DNA of 13,189 nucleotides, from the NCBI GenBank assembly GCA_023415845.1, contig JAEZJB010000059.1, forward strand, positions 1 through 13,189, given 5' to 3'. This DNA is from Chloroflexota bacterium. GTDB taxonomy: Bacteria; Chloroflexota; Chloroflexia; Thermomicrobiales; UBA6265. Position numbers and translations under genes: made by a program. The notes below the pieces were generated by a model. That model saw only the letters and a program-made list of their open reading frames with translations, had not been told where the DNA came from and ran no database searches. The first letter of the stretch is position 1; each line of letters starts with the position of its first letter. Shown piece after piece: positions 5,139 through 13,173 of the stretch.

Positions 5139-6551
5139 ATGTCTTCGTTACGTGTTCCCGGTCGGTTGATTGCAATCTCCAGCCTGATGCTGGTTATGTT
5201 GTCGCTGTTGCTCCCTGGCAGGGGCGTGGCAGCGCAGGGCGATATGTCCTCGATGGGGAGTGACTGTACGGCGGTATTGGGGGTGGGCACCGAAGGTGAT
5301 GCCTGTGTGAGCGTCGTTCACGCTTCGCCGGACGCGCCAAATGTCGACATCTACGTCGACGGCAACCAGGTCCTGTCCGACCTTGCGTTCGGGTGGTGGT
5401 CGGGATGGCTCGCCCTCCCGGCGGGTGACCACCAGGTTCAGGTCACGGCGACGGGTACTTCCGCCGATGAAGCGGTGATCGATGCCACGGTCTCCGTGGA
5501 AGCGGGCATGGCCTACCAGATTGCGGCAACCGGCTTCGTCGCCGATATTGCGCCGCAGATCTACACGATCGACGTCAGCGACCTCGATCCCGAGAATGCT
5601 CGCGTGACGGTGATGCACACCGTGCCTGATGCCCCGGCCGTTGATGTGGCCGTGACCGGTGGCGACGTGCTCGTCGGTGGCCTCGAGTTCCCGATGATGA
5701 GCGACTCGCTCGACGTCCCGGCTGGCACCTATGATCTCGAAGTCCGCGTTGCTGGCACGGAAGATGTCGTGCTGCCGCTGGCTGGTGTCGAACTGGCCGC
5801 CAACACGCTCTACAACGTGTACGCCATCGGTTCGGTTGAAACTGGTCTCTTCCCCTTCGTCATTGCGACCGCGTTTCACCAGGGCGCCGCTGCCGGTGCC
5901 GCGTCCCCGGTAGCCGAAGCGGGCTGTGGCACGATTCTCGGCGTCGGCACTGACACCGATGCCTGCGTCAACATCGTTCATGCTTCGCCAGATGCTCCGG
6001 CGGTTGATGTCTACGTCGACGGCGCCCTGGCGCTCGAAGGACTCGAGTTCGGAACGTTCTCGGGGTGGGTCGCTCTCCCGGCTGGTGACCATCAGGTCCA
6101 GGTTGCGGCGACCGGCACGACTTCTGAAGAAGCCGTGATCGATGCCACCGTGACCCTTGAGGAAGGCGTGGCCTACGAAGTTGCCGCGACTGGCTTCCTC
6201 GCCGAGATCACCCCGCAGATTTACCCGGTTGACCTCGCCGCCACTGGTGCCGACATGGCCCGTGTGCGAGTGATCCACACCTCGCCGGATGCGCCGGCGG
6301 TTGACGTGGCCGTCGCCGGTGGCGATGTGCTGATTGCCAACCTCGAATTCCCGAATGCCAGCGATGCGCTCGACGTGCCGGCTGGCACCTACGACCTGGA
6401 AGTTCGCCCGGCCGGCACCACGGATGTCGCCCTTGACCTGCCTGGTGTGGCCCTTGAAGGCGGCATGGTCTACGACGTCTTCGCCGTCGGCACCCTCGCC
6501 GATGGAACCCTGACCGTGATCGTGGTTCCGTCGATGGCGGCTGCTTCCTGA
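5139..6551 (+). CDS. Secreted DUF4397-repeat protein with an internal tandem duplication
   Basis: 470 residues from ATG at 5139-5141, with GAAAGGA 7 bases upstream. Residues 1-32 form a Sec signal peptide: R5/R9, a hydrophobic core around IAISSLMLVMLSLLL, and a likely cut after VAA. No anchor or LPxTG follows, so the protein is probably released or lies at the cell surface. The mature chain is four DUF4397 (beta-rich, transthyretin/Ig-like) units at about 55-135, 154-232, 275-355 and 374-452, each starting with a H-x-x-PDAP-x-VDV motif (HASPDAP at 61 and 281; VPDAPAVDV at 162 and SPDAPAVDV at 382). Units 1-2 and 3-4 are copies with an exact 220-residue offset and no gaps. Cysteine pairs C43/C56 and C263/C276 (C-x12-C) head each copy and could form disulphides. 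The function of DUF4397 is not established; cell-surface structure or adhesion is a guess. Confidence 0.9.
   Translation: MSSLRVPGRLIAISSLMLVMLSLLLPGRGVAAQGDMSSMGSDCTAVLGVGTEGDACVSVVHASPDAPNVDIYVDGNQVLSDLAFGWWSGWLALPAGDHQVQVTATGTSADEAVIDATVSVEAGMAYQIAATGFVADIAPQIYTIDVSDLDPENARVTVMHTVPDAPAVDVAVTGGDVLVGGLEFPMMSDSLDVPAGTYDLEVRVAGTEDVVLPLAGVELAANTLYNVYAIGSVETGLFPFVIATAFHQGAAAGAASPVAEAGCGTILGVGTDTDACVNIVHASPDAPAVDVYVDGALALEGLEFGTFSGWVALPAGDHQVQVAATGTTSEEAVIDATVTLEEGVAYEVAATGFLAEITPQIYPVDLAATGADMARVRVIHTSPDAPAVDVAVAGGDVLIANLEFPNASDALDVPAGTYDLEVRPAGTTDVALDLPGVALEGGMVYDVFAVGTLADGTLTVIVVPSMAAAS
5265..6518 (+). repeat. In-gene tandem duplication, 660-base period
   Basis: Residues 43-240 and 263-460 of the DUF4397 protein align without gaps, so the DNA repeat period is 660 bases. 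Many stretches also match at DNA level, for example GGCACCTA near 5726 and 6386 and CTCCCGGCG/CTCCCGGCT near 5416 and 6076. Third-position differences show the duplication is not recent. Confidence 0.85.
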
Positions 6552-6562
6552 CCGATTCCCGG

Positions 6563-6640
6563 TTCCGCCACCGTACTCCGGACGTGTTGAGGTGGGGCTC
6601 CCGCAACGGAGCGAGGGCTCTACCTCAACCGGTGGCGGAA
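6563..6640. other. Three-helix inverted-repeat element downstream of the DUF4397 gene
   Basis: The outer arms TTCCGCCACCG (6563-6573) and CGGTGGCGGAA (6630-6640) are perfect complements. Nested inside are GTTGAGGT (6586-6593) with ACCTCAAC (6622-6629), directly stacked on the outer helix on the 3' side, and GCTCC (6597-6601) with GGAGC (6608-6612) around a 6-base loop. All three stems are compatible, with a 12-base bulge on the 5' side and a 9-base bulge on the 3' side. It starts 11 bases after the stop and has no strong U tract (GATCCCCTTT follows). It may protect the 3' end, help terminate, or be a small RNA; I cannot tell which. No protein gene is seen in 6552-6814. Confidence 0.5.
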
Positions 6641-6698
6641 GATCCCCTTTCCGGACCCCAGTCCCATGACCACTGGTGACCGGAATTCTGCCTCCCGG

Positions 6699-6739
6699 CA
6701 AGAGACCGCTCAGGGTAACTCCTGGGCGGTCTCTTGTTG
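6699..6739. terminator. Bidirectional intrinsic terminator between the DUF4397 and copB genes
   Basis: CAAGAGACCGC (6699-6709) pairs with GCGGTCTCTTG (6726-6736), continued by a U-G pair and CAGG/CCTG around a 6-base loop, for 16 pairs in all. On the plus strand CTTGTTG follows; on the minus strand the stem ends in CTCTTG. It lies between two convergent genes, 79 bases past the copB stop, and can serve both. Confidence 0.75.
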
Positions 6740-6814
6740 CTGGTATGCAGCTAACACTGGCTTCATGGCGCGTTGGGCAACCGACTCATGGCAGGTCACG
6801 GAGCCCAGCCGTCA

Positions 6815-8923
6815 TCACATGTCCTCGGGTTGGAGCGAGGTGCGGCGGAGCAACTGGGCATTCAGTGCCACCACGATCGTGGAGGCTGACATCAGGACCG
6901 CGCCAATGGCGGGGCTGATCACGATATTCGCCCAGGCCAGCACCCCGGCCGCCAGCGGAATCGCGATGACGTTGTAGCCCACGGCCCACCCCAGGTTTTG
7001 CAGCATCTTGCGGTAGGTCGCGACCGAAAGCTCGCGTACGCTCACCACCGCGCGCGGATCGCTCGTGGCGAGCACGACGCCCGCCGAGGCGATGGCAACA
7101 TCGGTGCCGGCGCCAATCGCGATTCCCACGTCGGCCTGGGCCAGCGCCGGAGCATCGTTGACGCCATCACCGACCATTGCCACCGAGCGACCCCGGTGCT
7201 GGAGCTGCTCCACCTCGTGTTGCTTGCCCTCCGGCAGCACGCGGGCCATCACCTCGTCGATGCCAAGCTGTTCGGCAACGTGGTTGGCCACCGCCTCCGC
7301 ATCGCCGGTCATCATCGCCACGGTGATGCCCTGCTGTTGCAGCAACGAGACTGCGGCCAGGGACTCGGGGCGGATGGCATCGGTGAGCGCGATGGCGCCA
7401 ATCACCTCGCCAGCGCGGACGACCTGGAGCACGGTTGCCCCCTCGCGGGCCCGCTCATCGGCCCAGGCGGCGATGGTGCCGGGGAGCTGCAGGTGCAACT
7501 CTTCCAGCATCGCGGGGCCGCCCACGGCCACGGTCGCGCCGTCCACCGTTGCCTGCACCCCCCGACCGGCGATGGCCTTGAAGCCGGTAGCGTGGGGAAC
7601 GGTGACACCGAGATCGTGGGCGTGGCTCACGATCGCCGTCGCCAGCGGATGCTCGCTGTCACCTTCGACGGCGGCGGCCAGTGACAGCAGTGTGTTCGGC
7701 GAAATGGCGTCGGACGCTTCGCGGATGGCAGAGACTGATGGCGCGCCTTCGGTTAGGGTGCCGGTCTTGTCGAACAGCACCTCGTCGATCGTGCGCATCC
7801 TTTCCAGCGCTATCCGGTCCCTCACCAGAATGCCGTTGCGGGCCGCGAGCGAGGTCGAGATCGCGACGACCAGCGGGATTGCCAGGCCGAGGGCGTGCGG
7901 GCAGGAGATGACGAGCACGGTGACGGTGCGGGTGATGGCTTCGTTGATGTTGCCGATGGCCAGCCAGACAATGAACGTCAGGACGCCTGCGCCAAGTGCG
8001 ATGTAGAAGAGGGCAGCGGCGAACCGATCGGCCAGCACCTGGGCGCCGGATTTCGAAGCCTGGGCGGCCGCAACCATCCGCTGGATGCCTGCCAGCTGCG
8101 TTTCGTCGCCGAGCCGGTCGACCCGCACGCGCAACGACGCGCTGGAGACGACCGATCCGGCAACGACTGTTTCACCGGGACCACGTGGGACCGGCCGGGA
8201 CTCGCCGGTCAGCATCGACTCGTCGAGATCGGCGGTGCCCTCGATGATGGTGCCGTCAGCAGGCACGCTGGCACCGGGTCGGACCAGCACCAGGTCGCCG
8301 CGCCGCAGGGCGGAAACCGCTACCGTTTCCGGTTGACCATGCGCGTCGAGGCGTTCGGCAGTATCCGGCAACAGTGCGGCCAGGGCATCGAGCGCTCCCT
8401 GGGCCTGGGAGATGGCGCGCATTTCCAGCCAATGCCCCAGCAGCATGATCGTGATCAGCAGGACCAGTTCCCACCAGAACTCCAGATCAAGCAGGCCAAA
8501 GGTGGTTGCCAGGCTGGCGGTGAATGCCACGACGATGGCGAGCGAGATCAGCAGCATCATGCCGGGTTGGCGGCGGCGAATCTCCCGCCAACCGCCTTGC
8601 AGGAAGACCCGGCCACCCTGCACGAACACGATGGTGGCGAGTACAGGCGGAATGAGGTTACTGCCGGGGAACTCCGGCATGGAATAGCCGAGCCAGTCCT
8701 GGACCATGGGACTGTAGAGCACCACCGGGATCGAGAGGATGAGGGAGATCCAGAAATTTCGCCTGAATCCCGCGACCGAATGACCGGCATGGGTGGAGTG
8801 ATCGCGATGGTCGCCGTGAGACATCTCCGCGTGATCGATATGCATCGCTGAATCATGGTGCGGGTGCTGCCCGGCAGGAGCCGAAGGCGAGGAAGCGGGC
8901 GAGTGATGATGTGGGGCGGCCAT
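6815..8923 (-). CDS. copB: CopB-type copper (silver) exporting P1B ATPase
   Basis: 702 residues; pumps Cu ions out of the cytoplasm across the inner membrane using ATP. ATG at 8921-8923 has GGAGGAAAC directly upstream. Residues 1-48 hold 13 histidines (HHH at 5-7 and many later) and replace the CxxC heavy-metal domain. Eight membrane segments are expected, the sixth carrying C341-P-H343, the CPH signature of subgroup P1B-3 (CopB), not CPC of CopA. Other motifs: TGES at 239-242, phosphorylated D385 in DKTGTLT, HP at 425-426, MTGDAEAV near 538, GDGVND at 585-590, and MSASTIVVALNA at 678-689 in the last membrane segment, also typical of CopB. Specificity for Cu(I), Cu(II) or Ag(I) cannot be separated by sequence alone. 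Its promoter carries a CsoR-like palindrome, implying induction by copper; no csoR or copper chaperone gene is in the window. Confidence 0.93.
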   Translation of the reverse strand: MAAPHHHSPASSPSAPAGQHPHHDSAMHIDHAEMSHGDHRDHSTHAGHSVAGFRRNFWISLILSIPVVLYSPMVQDWLGYSMPEFPGSNLIPPVLATIVFVQGGRVFLQGGWREIRRRQPGMMLLISLAIVVAFTASLATTFGLLDLEFWWELVLLITIMLLGHWLEMRAISQAQGALDALAALLPDTAERLDAHGQPETVAVSALRRGDLVLVRPGASVPADGTIIEGTADLDESMLTGESRPVPRGPGETVVAGSVVSSASLRVRVDRLGDETQLAGIQRMVAAAQASKSGAQVLADRFAAALFYIALGAGVLTFIVWLAIGNINEAITRTVTVLVISCPHALGLAIPLVVAISTSLAARNGILVRDRIALERMRTIDEVLFDKTGTLTEGAPSVSAIREASDAISPNTLLSLAAAVEGDSEHPLATAIVSHAHDLGVTVPHATGFKAIAGRGVQATVDGATVAVGGPAMLEELHLQLPGTIAAWADERAREGATVLQVVRAGEVIGAIALTDAIRPESLAAVSLLQQQGITVAMMTGDAEAVANHVAEQLGIDEVMARVLPEGKQHEVEQLQHRGRSVAMVGDGVNDAPALAQADVGIAIGAGTDVAIASAGVVLATSDPRAVVSVRELSVATYRKMLQNLGWAVGYNVIAIPLAAGVLAWANIVISPAIGAVLMSASTIVVALNAQLLRRTSLQPEDM

Positions 8924-8954
8924 GTTTCCTCCAGGCGTGTTAAGGTCTCACAAT

Positions 8955-8983
8955 CCATATATACCCCCATGGGGTATATATGG
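8955..8983. promoter_or_regulatory. CsoR-like copper operator
   Basis: CCATATATACCCC (8955-8967), a 3-base CAT centre, and GGGGTATATATGG (8971-8983) form a perfect 13-base-arm palindrome. The TACCCC...GGGGTA core is the pattern known for CsoR-family operators. It fills the spacer and overlaps both promoter hexamers of copB, so binding would block RNA polymerase and copper would relieve it. Confidence 0.8.
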
Positions 8984-8986
8984 CAA
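8958..8986 (-). promoter_or_regulatory. Promoter of copB
   Basis: On the minus strand TTGCCA (8981-8986) and TATATA (8958-8963) are separated by exactly 17 bases. The predicted start, near 8951, leaves a leader of about 28 bases to the copB ATG. Confidence 0.7.
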
Positions 8987-9010
8987 GCCTGGTCGCCGCG
9001 TCACACGCCG

Positions 9011-9050
9011 AAAGCCCGGCCTGGTCGTCATCGTGACCAGGCCGGGCTTT
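9011..9050 (-). terminator. Strong terminator of the FAD oxidoreductase gene (possibly bidirectional)
   Basis: AAAGCCCGGCCTGGTC (9011-9026) pairs perfectly with GACCAGGCCGGGCTTT (9035-9050) around 8 bases. A 16-bp stem flanked by A and T runs works on either strand. It starts 28 bases past the oxidoreductase stop and only 25 bases before the copB -35, so it insulates the copper promoter from read-through. Confidence 0.9.
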
Positions 9051-9078
9051 TCCGTTGGAGGTAGTTGGGGGCAGGCGC

Positions 9079-10416
9079 TTACCAGCGGACGAGGAAAGTG
9101 CCCTCCGGGTCGACACGCTGGCGGACAGCTTCGATCCGGGCGAGCCGGGCGGGTGACCATGGCGAGACGACCGGGTTGTGACCCAGCAGGTTGACGTTTG
9201 CCACCGGCAATCGCCACTCAGCCGTTGCGTCGAGCATGTCGCGGGCCGCGGCGGGGGCGACCTCGGCGAAGAAGGGTTCGATGAAGGTACCCATGAACAG
9301 GGTGTAGTGGGCGTCGCGACCCGTCACCGCCGACCCTTCGATGACATCCTGCCGCTGGGCGCCACCGCCGTGCCGAAGCTCGGCCATGATCAGCGGCGAA
9401 TGCTTGCCCGAACCGAACCGTTCGATCCAGGCGTCGGCGAATTCCGGGCCGACCTCGCCGTATTGGGCGCCACATTCCCAGACCGGGACGGGATCGGTTG
9501 GATCCATGTGAATCCGGTCAATCTGGGAGGCAGGCAGGTTGCCGAGCATGTCCATTAGCACCGGGGCAAGGGCGCGCAGCGGGGCGGCAAGGGCCTCACC
9601 ACGTGTCGCGTCACCCGGATAGGCGAATCGCAGGAACGAGATGCGCTGGCCCCGGAATGGCGGTGGAGCCAGGTCGAGATCCGGGAACTCGATGGTGCAG
9701 AAGCTGGTCGTCACCAACGGGTCTGCCGTCGTGGTCCACTCCAGCCAGCCCCGGAAGACGGTGTCGGCGTGCTCATCGGCGAACGCGAGGCAGCCGGCGT
9801 AAAGGGTCGGCAACTCCACGAGTTGCAGGGTGGCCTCGGTGACGATGCCGAGCCCCGACTTGCCGCCGCGTAGTGCCCAGAACAGGTCCTGGTTGGCGAA
9901 GCCGCTGGCCTCCAGCACCTCACCAGTGCCATCGACCACTGTCATCGAGCGGAGGTAGTCGGAACTGTAGCCATGGCTGCGGCCGAGCACGCTCACGCCG
10001 CCCCCCATCAGGTAACCGACCGCGCCAACATCGGTGGTCGATCCGCAGACTGGCACCAGGCCAAAGGGCGCTGACGCGGCGAGGATGTCGGCAAAGCGAG
10101 CGCCGCCGCCGAACGTGGCGGTCTTGCGATCGAGATCGATCTGAACCTGGTTCATCCGGCGCATGGTCACGACCAGGCCACCGCTGATCGGATACGATCC
10201 ATGTCCGCCACCGAGAACCGTCACCTTCATGCGTTCTGCCCGCGCATAGCGCACGGCTTCGACCACATCGGCAGTGCAGGTCGCACCGACCACCAGGTCC
10301 GGGGTATGCACGATGTTGGCGTTGAAGCTGGCGAGTTCCTCGGCGTAGCCGGGCGTGGAGGGGGAGAAGACCGGACAGGTAAAGACGTGATGAGGAGCGA
10401 CGACCGAGGTGACCAT
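9079..10416 (-). CDS. FAD-linked oxidoreductase, berberine-bridge-enzyme-like (PCMH/FAD_binding_4 plus BBE domain)
   Basis: 445 residues from ATG at 10414-10416 with GGAGG 8 bases upstream; the frame is open further back but without a better start. Residues 35-205 form the FAD-binding PCMH fold: VLGGGHGSYPISGGLVV at 67-83, with H72 placed as the usual covalent flavin histidine, then DVGAVGYLMGGGVSVLGRSHG and LFWALRGGKSGLGIVTEAT at 178-196. The C-terminal segment NVNLLGHNP...RLARIEAVRQRVDPEGTF is the BBE-type end. The second flavin-linking cysteine (G-x-C-P-T-V-G-V-x-G) is Thr here (T127), with C124 three places earlier, so attachment is probably single. Family members oxidise alcohols, sugars or secondary metabolites with O2; the substrate is unknown. 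There is no signal peptide. It lies 317 bases after two MFS transporters on the same strand, so export or uptake of a related compound is possible but not shown. Confidence 0.87.
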   Translation of the reverse strand: MVTSVVAPHHVFTCPVFSPSTPGYAEELASFNANIVHTPDLVVGATCTADVVEAVRYARAERMKVTVLGGGHGSYPISGGLVVTMRRMNQVQIDLDRKTATFGGGARFADILAASAPFGLVPVCGSTTDVGAVGYLMGGGVSVLGRSHGYSSDYLRSMTVVDGTGEVLEASGFANQDLFWALRGGKSGLGIVTEATLQLVELPTLYAGCLAFADEHADTVFRGWLEWTTTADPLVTTSFCTIEFPDLDLAPPPFRGQRISFLRFAYPGDATRGEALAAPLRALAPVLMDMLGNLPASQIDRIHMDPTDPVPVWECGAQYGEVGPEFADAWIERFGSGKHSPLIMAELRHGGGAQRQDVIEGSAVTGRDAHYTLFMGTFIEPFFAEVAPAAARDMLDATAEWRLPVANVNLLGHNPVVSPWSPARLARIEAVRQRVDPEGTFLVRW

Positions 10417-10733
10417 GTGAAGAACCTCCAGGTGTGGCCGCGTCACGCATGCTGGGGTGCCGATGGGTGCACGAAGCCGGGCCGGGAATGGCGTCATTCC
10501 GGTTGGGGCCGTGCAGTCACCGGCGGGTGGTGATGCCGGACAGGGCCAGTGATGAATTGAACGGTGGGTCCCGAATCTCTCGCTCACCCGCATGTTCACG
10601 GGCGGCCATCATGCACTAACGTCGCCGCGCGAAAAGAGTTCCATGGGCGAGAACATGGACTCGATCGTGGTGCACGCCGTCCCGCGGAATTGGGACGATG
10701 AGGGGGCAGGTCAGGCCAGGGATGGCCTGCCGA
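10417..10733. other. 317-base gap between the FAD oxidoreductase and the MFS pair
   Basis: No protein gene has codon or ribosome-site support here; short plus-strand frames are artefacts of high GC. CAGGCCA (10712-10718) and TGGCCTG (10723-10729) form a 7-bp, 4-base-loop hairpin just past the end of the MFS gene, but no U tract follows on either strand, so termination is doubtful. I found no clear promoter hexamers for the oxidoreductase. Confidence 0.4.
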
Positions 10734-11939
10734 TCAGTCCTCGACTCCGTCGACGGCGAGGGCAGGATCGATCGCGCTCACCGGATTCGCCGGTCGCTGG
10801 AGGGTGCGGGTGAAGAGTGGGATGCTCAGGATCAGCAGCGCGACAATCACGAACACGATCCGGATCGACGATACCCGGGCGAGGAGCCCGAGGATTGGCG
10901 GACCAGCCAGGAACCCGGTGTATCCAATGGTCGCCACCGCGGCCACGCCCCGCCCGCTGGCGATCCCCGGAACCGATCCTGCCGCGCTGTAGATGACCGG
11001 GAAGCCGGGCGCGAGGCCGATGCCCATCACCGCGAAGCCGATGATGGCGGCGGTGGTGGTGCCAGGGATCAGGCCGCCGATCAGCCCGATGGCGGAAATG
11101 ACTGCCCCAACCGCCACGACGCGGGCTGACCCGAAAGTGAGGACCAGGCGGTCGCAGGCAAACCGTCCAAGCAGCATGGTCGTGGAGAAGGCCGCGAAGC
11201 CGAAGGCGGCGACACCTTCGCCCGACCCAAGCTGGTCGTGGATGTAGAGCGCACCCCAGTCCGCCATCGCTCCTTCGCCCACCGCCGCGCTGAAGGCGAT
11301 GATGCCGAGCGGCCAGAGTGCCCGGGGCGGGAGGGAAAAGCGGCTTCCCCCTTCGCGTTTCTGTTCAACCGGCTCTGGCTCATCGGCGACGTAACCCAGG
11401 CTCGCCCAGAAGGTGAGGGCAGCGGCCAGCACCGCGATCATGGTCAGGTTGATTTCGAGGCCAACGCCAAGGCTGGCCACGAGCGCACTCACCGCCGCCC
11501 CGGCCAGGGCACCGAGGCTGAAGAAGCCATGGAGAGAGCCCATGATCGGCTTGCCCAGGCGGCGCTCGACCGTCACTCCCTGGGCGTTCATCGCCACATC
11601 CCCGGCGCCAAACACGAAGCCGTAAATGAAGAGTCCGGCCGCCAGCACCCATGGGCTCGGGGCAAACGCCATCACCAGGATGCTGAGCGAGAAGGCGAGG
11701 CTGAACCAGAACGTAGTGCGGGACGACCCATGACGTTCGATCAGCCGACCAATGAACTGGAAGGCCGTCAGCGACCCAATGGCGATGAACAGCAGCAGGA
11801 GACCGAGTTGGGCGGTGTCCAGGTCGAGCTTGGTGGTGACGGCAGGGATACGGGCGATCCAGCCGGCGCTGACGAAGCCCAGCACCGCAAACACGGTGGA
11901 GGAGGCGACACGAGGACTGGGCTGCAGGTTACGAGGCAC
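10734..11939 (-). CDS. MFS transporter, second of a tandem paralogous pair
   Basis: 401 residues with about 12 hydrophobic segments; a single-subunit inner-membrane permease driven by the ion gradient. GTG at 11937-11939 is preceded by AGGATAGGA, which overlaps the stop of the upstream transporter. Features include WIARIP at 27-32, the loop 2-3 motif GRLIERHGSSR at 64-74, DVAMNAQGVTVERR at 114-127, a long central loop with charged residues (EPEPVEQKREGG), LWPLGIIAF, ADWGALYI, and GVAAVATIGYTGFLAGPP in the second half. These segments match the neighbouring transporter one for one. The pattern resembles the YbjJ-like branch of MFS; the substrate is unknown. The start lies 7 bases after the stop of its paralogue, so they are surely co-transcribed. 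Confidence 0.87.
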   Translation of the reverse strand: MPRNLQPSPRVASSTVFAVLGFVSAGWIARIPAVTTKLDLDTAQLGLLLLFIAIGSLTAFQFIGRLIERHGSSRTTFWFSLAFSLSILVMAFAPSPWVLAAGLFIYGFVFGAGDVAMNAQGVTVERRLGKPIMGSLHGFFSLGALAGAAVSALVASLGVGLEINLTMIAVLAAALTFWASLGYVADEPEPVEQKREGGSRFSLPPRALWPLGIIAFSAAVGEGAMADWGALYIHDQLGSGEGVAAFGFAAFSTTMLLGRFACDRLVLTFGSARVVAVGAVISAIGLIGGLIPGTTTAAIIGFAVMGIGLAPGFPVIYSAAGSVPGIASGRGVAAVATIGYTGFLAGPPILGLLARVSSIRIVFVIVALLILSIPLFTRTLQRPANPVSAIDPALAVDGVED

Positions 11940-11946
11940 GATGGTC

Positions 11947-13173
11947 CTATCCTGGAAGGTTGCTGACGGCGGGCGCGACCGGTGTCACGCTCGCTGGTTC
12001 TGGCTGGGTGGGTCTGGCCACGGAGGGTGCGAGAACGATCACCGCCGTCACGATACCACCGACCAGCGCGAACGCCAGCCGCAGCGACGCGACGTCGGAG
12101 ATGAACCCCATCACGGGTGGGCCAATCAGGAAGGCGGCATAGCAGGTTGTCGCCACGGCGGCGACCCCTTCGGCCCGGTCGACGCCCGGAGTTGAACCGG
12201 CCGTGCGGTAGACAATCGGGATGATCGTCGAGAAACCAAGCCCAACAAGGGCAAACGAGGCCAGGAACGCAATCGGTGTATTGATCACGATGCCCCCGAG
12301 CAGGCCCATCGCTCCCAGCGCGGCACCGGCCCGCAGCAACATCACCGGCCCAACCCGCTTCACCACCTGATCACCCGTCAGGCGACCGACCAGCATGGCC
12401 AGGGAGAAGATGGTGTATCCCATCGCTGCCAAACCCGGATTCGTCAGGAGATCCTGCGTGAGGTAGAGCGCGCCCCAGTCGGCCAGTGCCTCCTCGATCA
12501 GGCCGCAGCAGAATGCGATCGCGCCCAGCGGCCACAGCACGCGCGGCCCGATCGAAAAGATGGGCCGTCGCTTCCTGACGGTGGAGGCTTCCAGCACCCG
12601 GGGTTCGTCGGGCATCAGCCGGCCATTGAGCAACCACCAGATAGCGGTCTGGATCGTCGCGATCGCCAGGAACTGGGGGCTGATCGGGACATCCATCGCT
12701 GCCAGCACACCGCCAGCGGCAGTTCCAAGCAGCGCGCCGACACTGAACATCCCATGCATCGTCGAGAGGATGGGTTGCTGGATGCGGCGCTCGATTTCCA
12801 CTGCCTGGGCATTGAGGGCGACATCGGTGGTGCCATTGCAGAAACCGAACCACAGCAGCATGACGAAGAACCCGATCGCACCCGGAGCGTAGAGCGCCAT
12901 CGGATACGCCAGCAACCAGCCGGACCCGAACAGCAGGATTGCGCGCGCCGATCCGATCTTCGAGATGCGCGGTGCCGAGGTCTGGAACGAGACGAGCGCG
13001 CCGATTGCACCGGCGATCAGCACGGTGCCGAGTTCGGTGCGGCTGACGCCGAGGTGGTCGGCAATCGCCGGAATCCTGGCGATCCAGTTGCCAAGGATGA
13101 AGCCGCGCATGATGAAGAGCAGGGTGAGCGCCAGGCGGGGCGAAACCGACCGGGGAAGGGCGAGGGAAGGCAT
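11947..13173 (-). CDS. MFS transporter, first of a tandem paralogous pair
   Basis: 408 residues, about 12 membrane segments, same family as its neighbour: GNWIARIPAIADHLGV at 28-43, DVALNAQAVEIERR at 117-130, STMHGMFSVGALLG at 137-150, RVLWPLGAIAFCCG, ADWGALYL, and GVAAVATTCYAAFLIGPPVMG. Loop 2-3 reads APRISKIGSAR instead of a full MFS A-motif, a weakening that may mean altered gating. ATG at 13171-13173 has only a weak AGG upstream, and the frame stays open to the right edge (5 codons), so the true start could lie outside the window. The C-terminal tail (QPEPASVTPVAPAVSNLPG) is proline-rich and short. The promoter is outside the window. Substrate unknown. Confidence 0.86.
   Translation of the reverse strand: MPSLALPRSVSPRLALTLLFIMRGFILGNWIARIPAIADHLGVSRTELGTVLIAGAIGALVSFQTSAPRISKIGSARAILLFGSGWLLAYPMALYAPGAIGFFVMLLWFGFCNGTTDVALNAQAVEIERRIQQPILSTMHGMFSVGALLGTAAGGVLAAMDVPISPQFLAIATIQTAIWWLLNGRLMPDEPRVLEASTVRKRRPIFSIGPRVLWPLGAIAFCCGLIEEALADWGALYLTQDLLTNPGLAAMGYTIFSLAMLVGRLTGDQVVKRVGPVMLLRAGAALGAMGLLGGIVINTPIAFLASFALVGLGFSTIIPIVYRTAGSTPGVDRAEGVAAVATTCYAAFLIGPPVMGFISDVASLRLAFALVGGIVTAVIVLAPSVARPTQPEPASVTPVAPAVSNLPG

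Noticed and set aside
5148..6701. Very long minus-strand open frame antisense to the DUF4397 gene
   Set aside because: It is His/Arg/Gly-rich, without any recognisable domain, has no ribosome site and mirrors the repeat structure of the plus-strand gene, which has a signal peptide, promoter and RBS.
10592..10813. Small plus-strand frame (73 codons) between the FAD and MFS genes
   Set aside because: It overlaps the end of the MFS gene, turns into an Arg-rich antisense tail and lacks a ribosome site.
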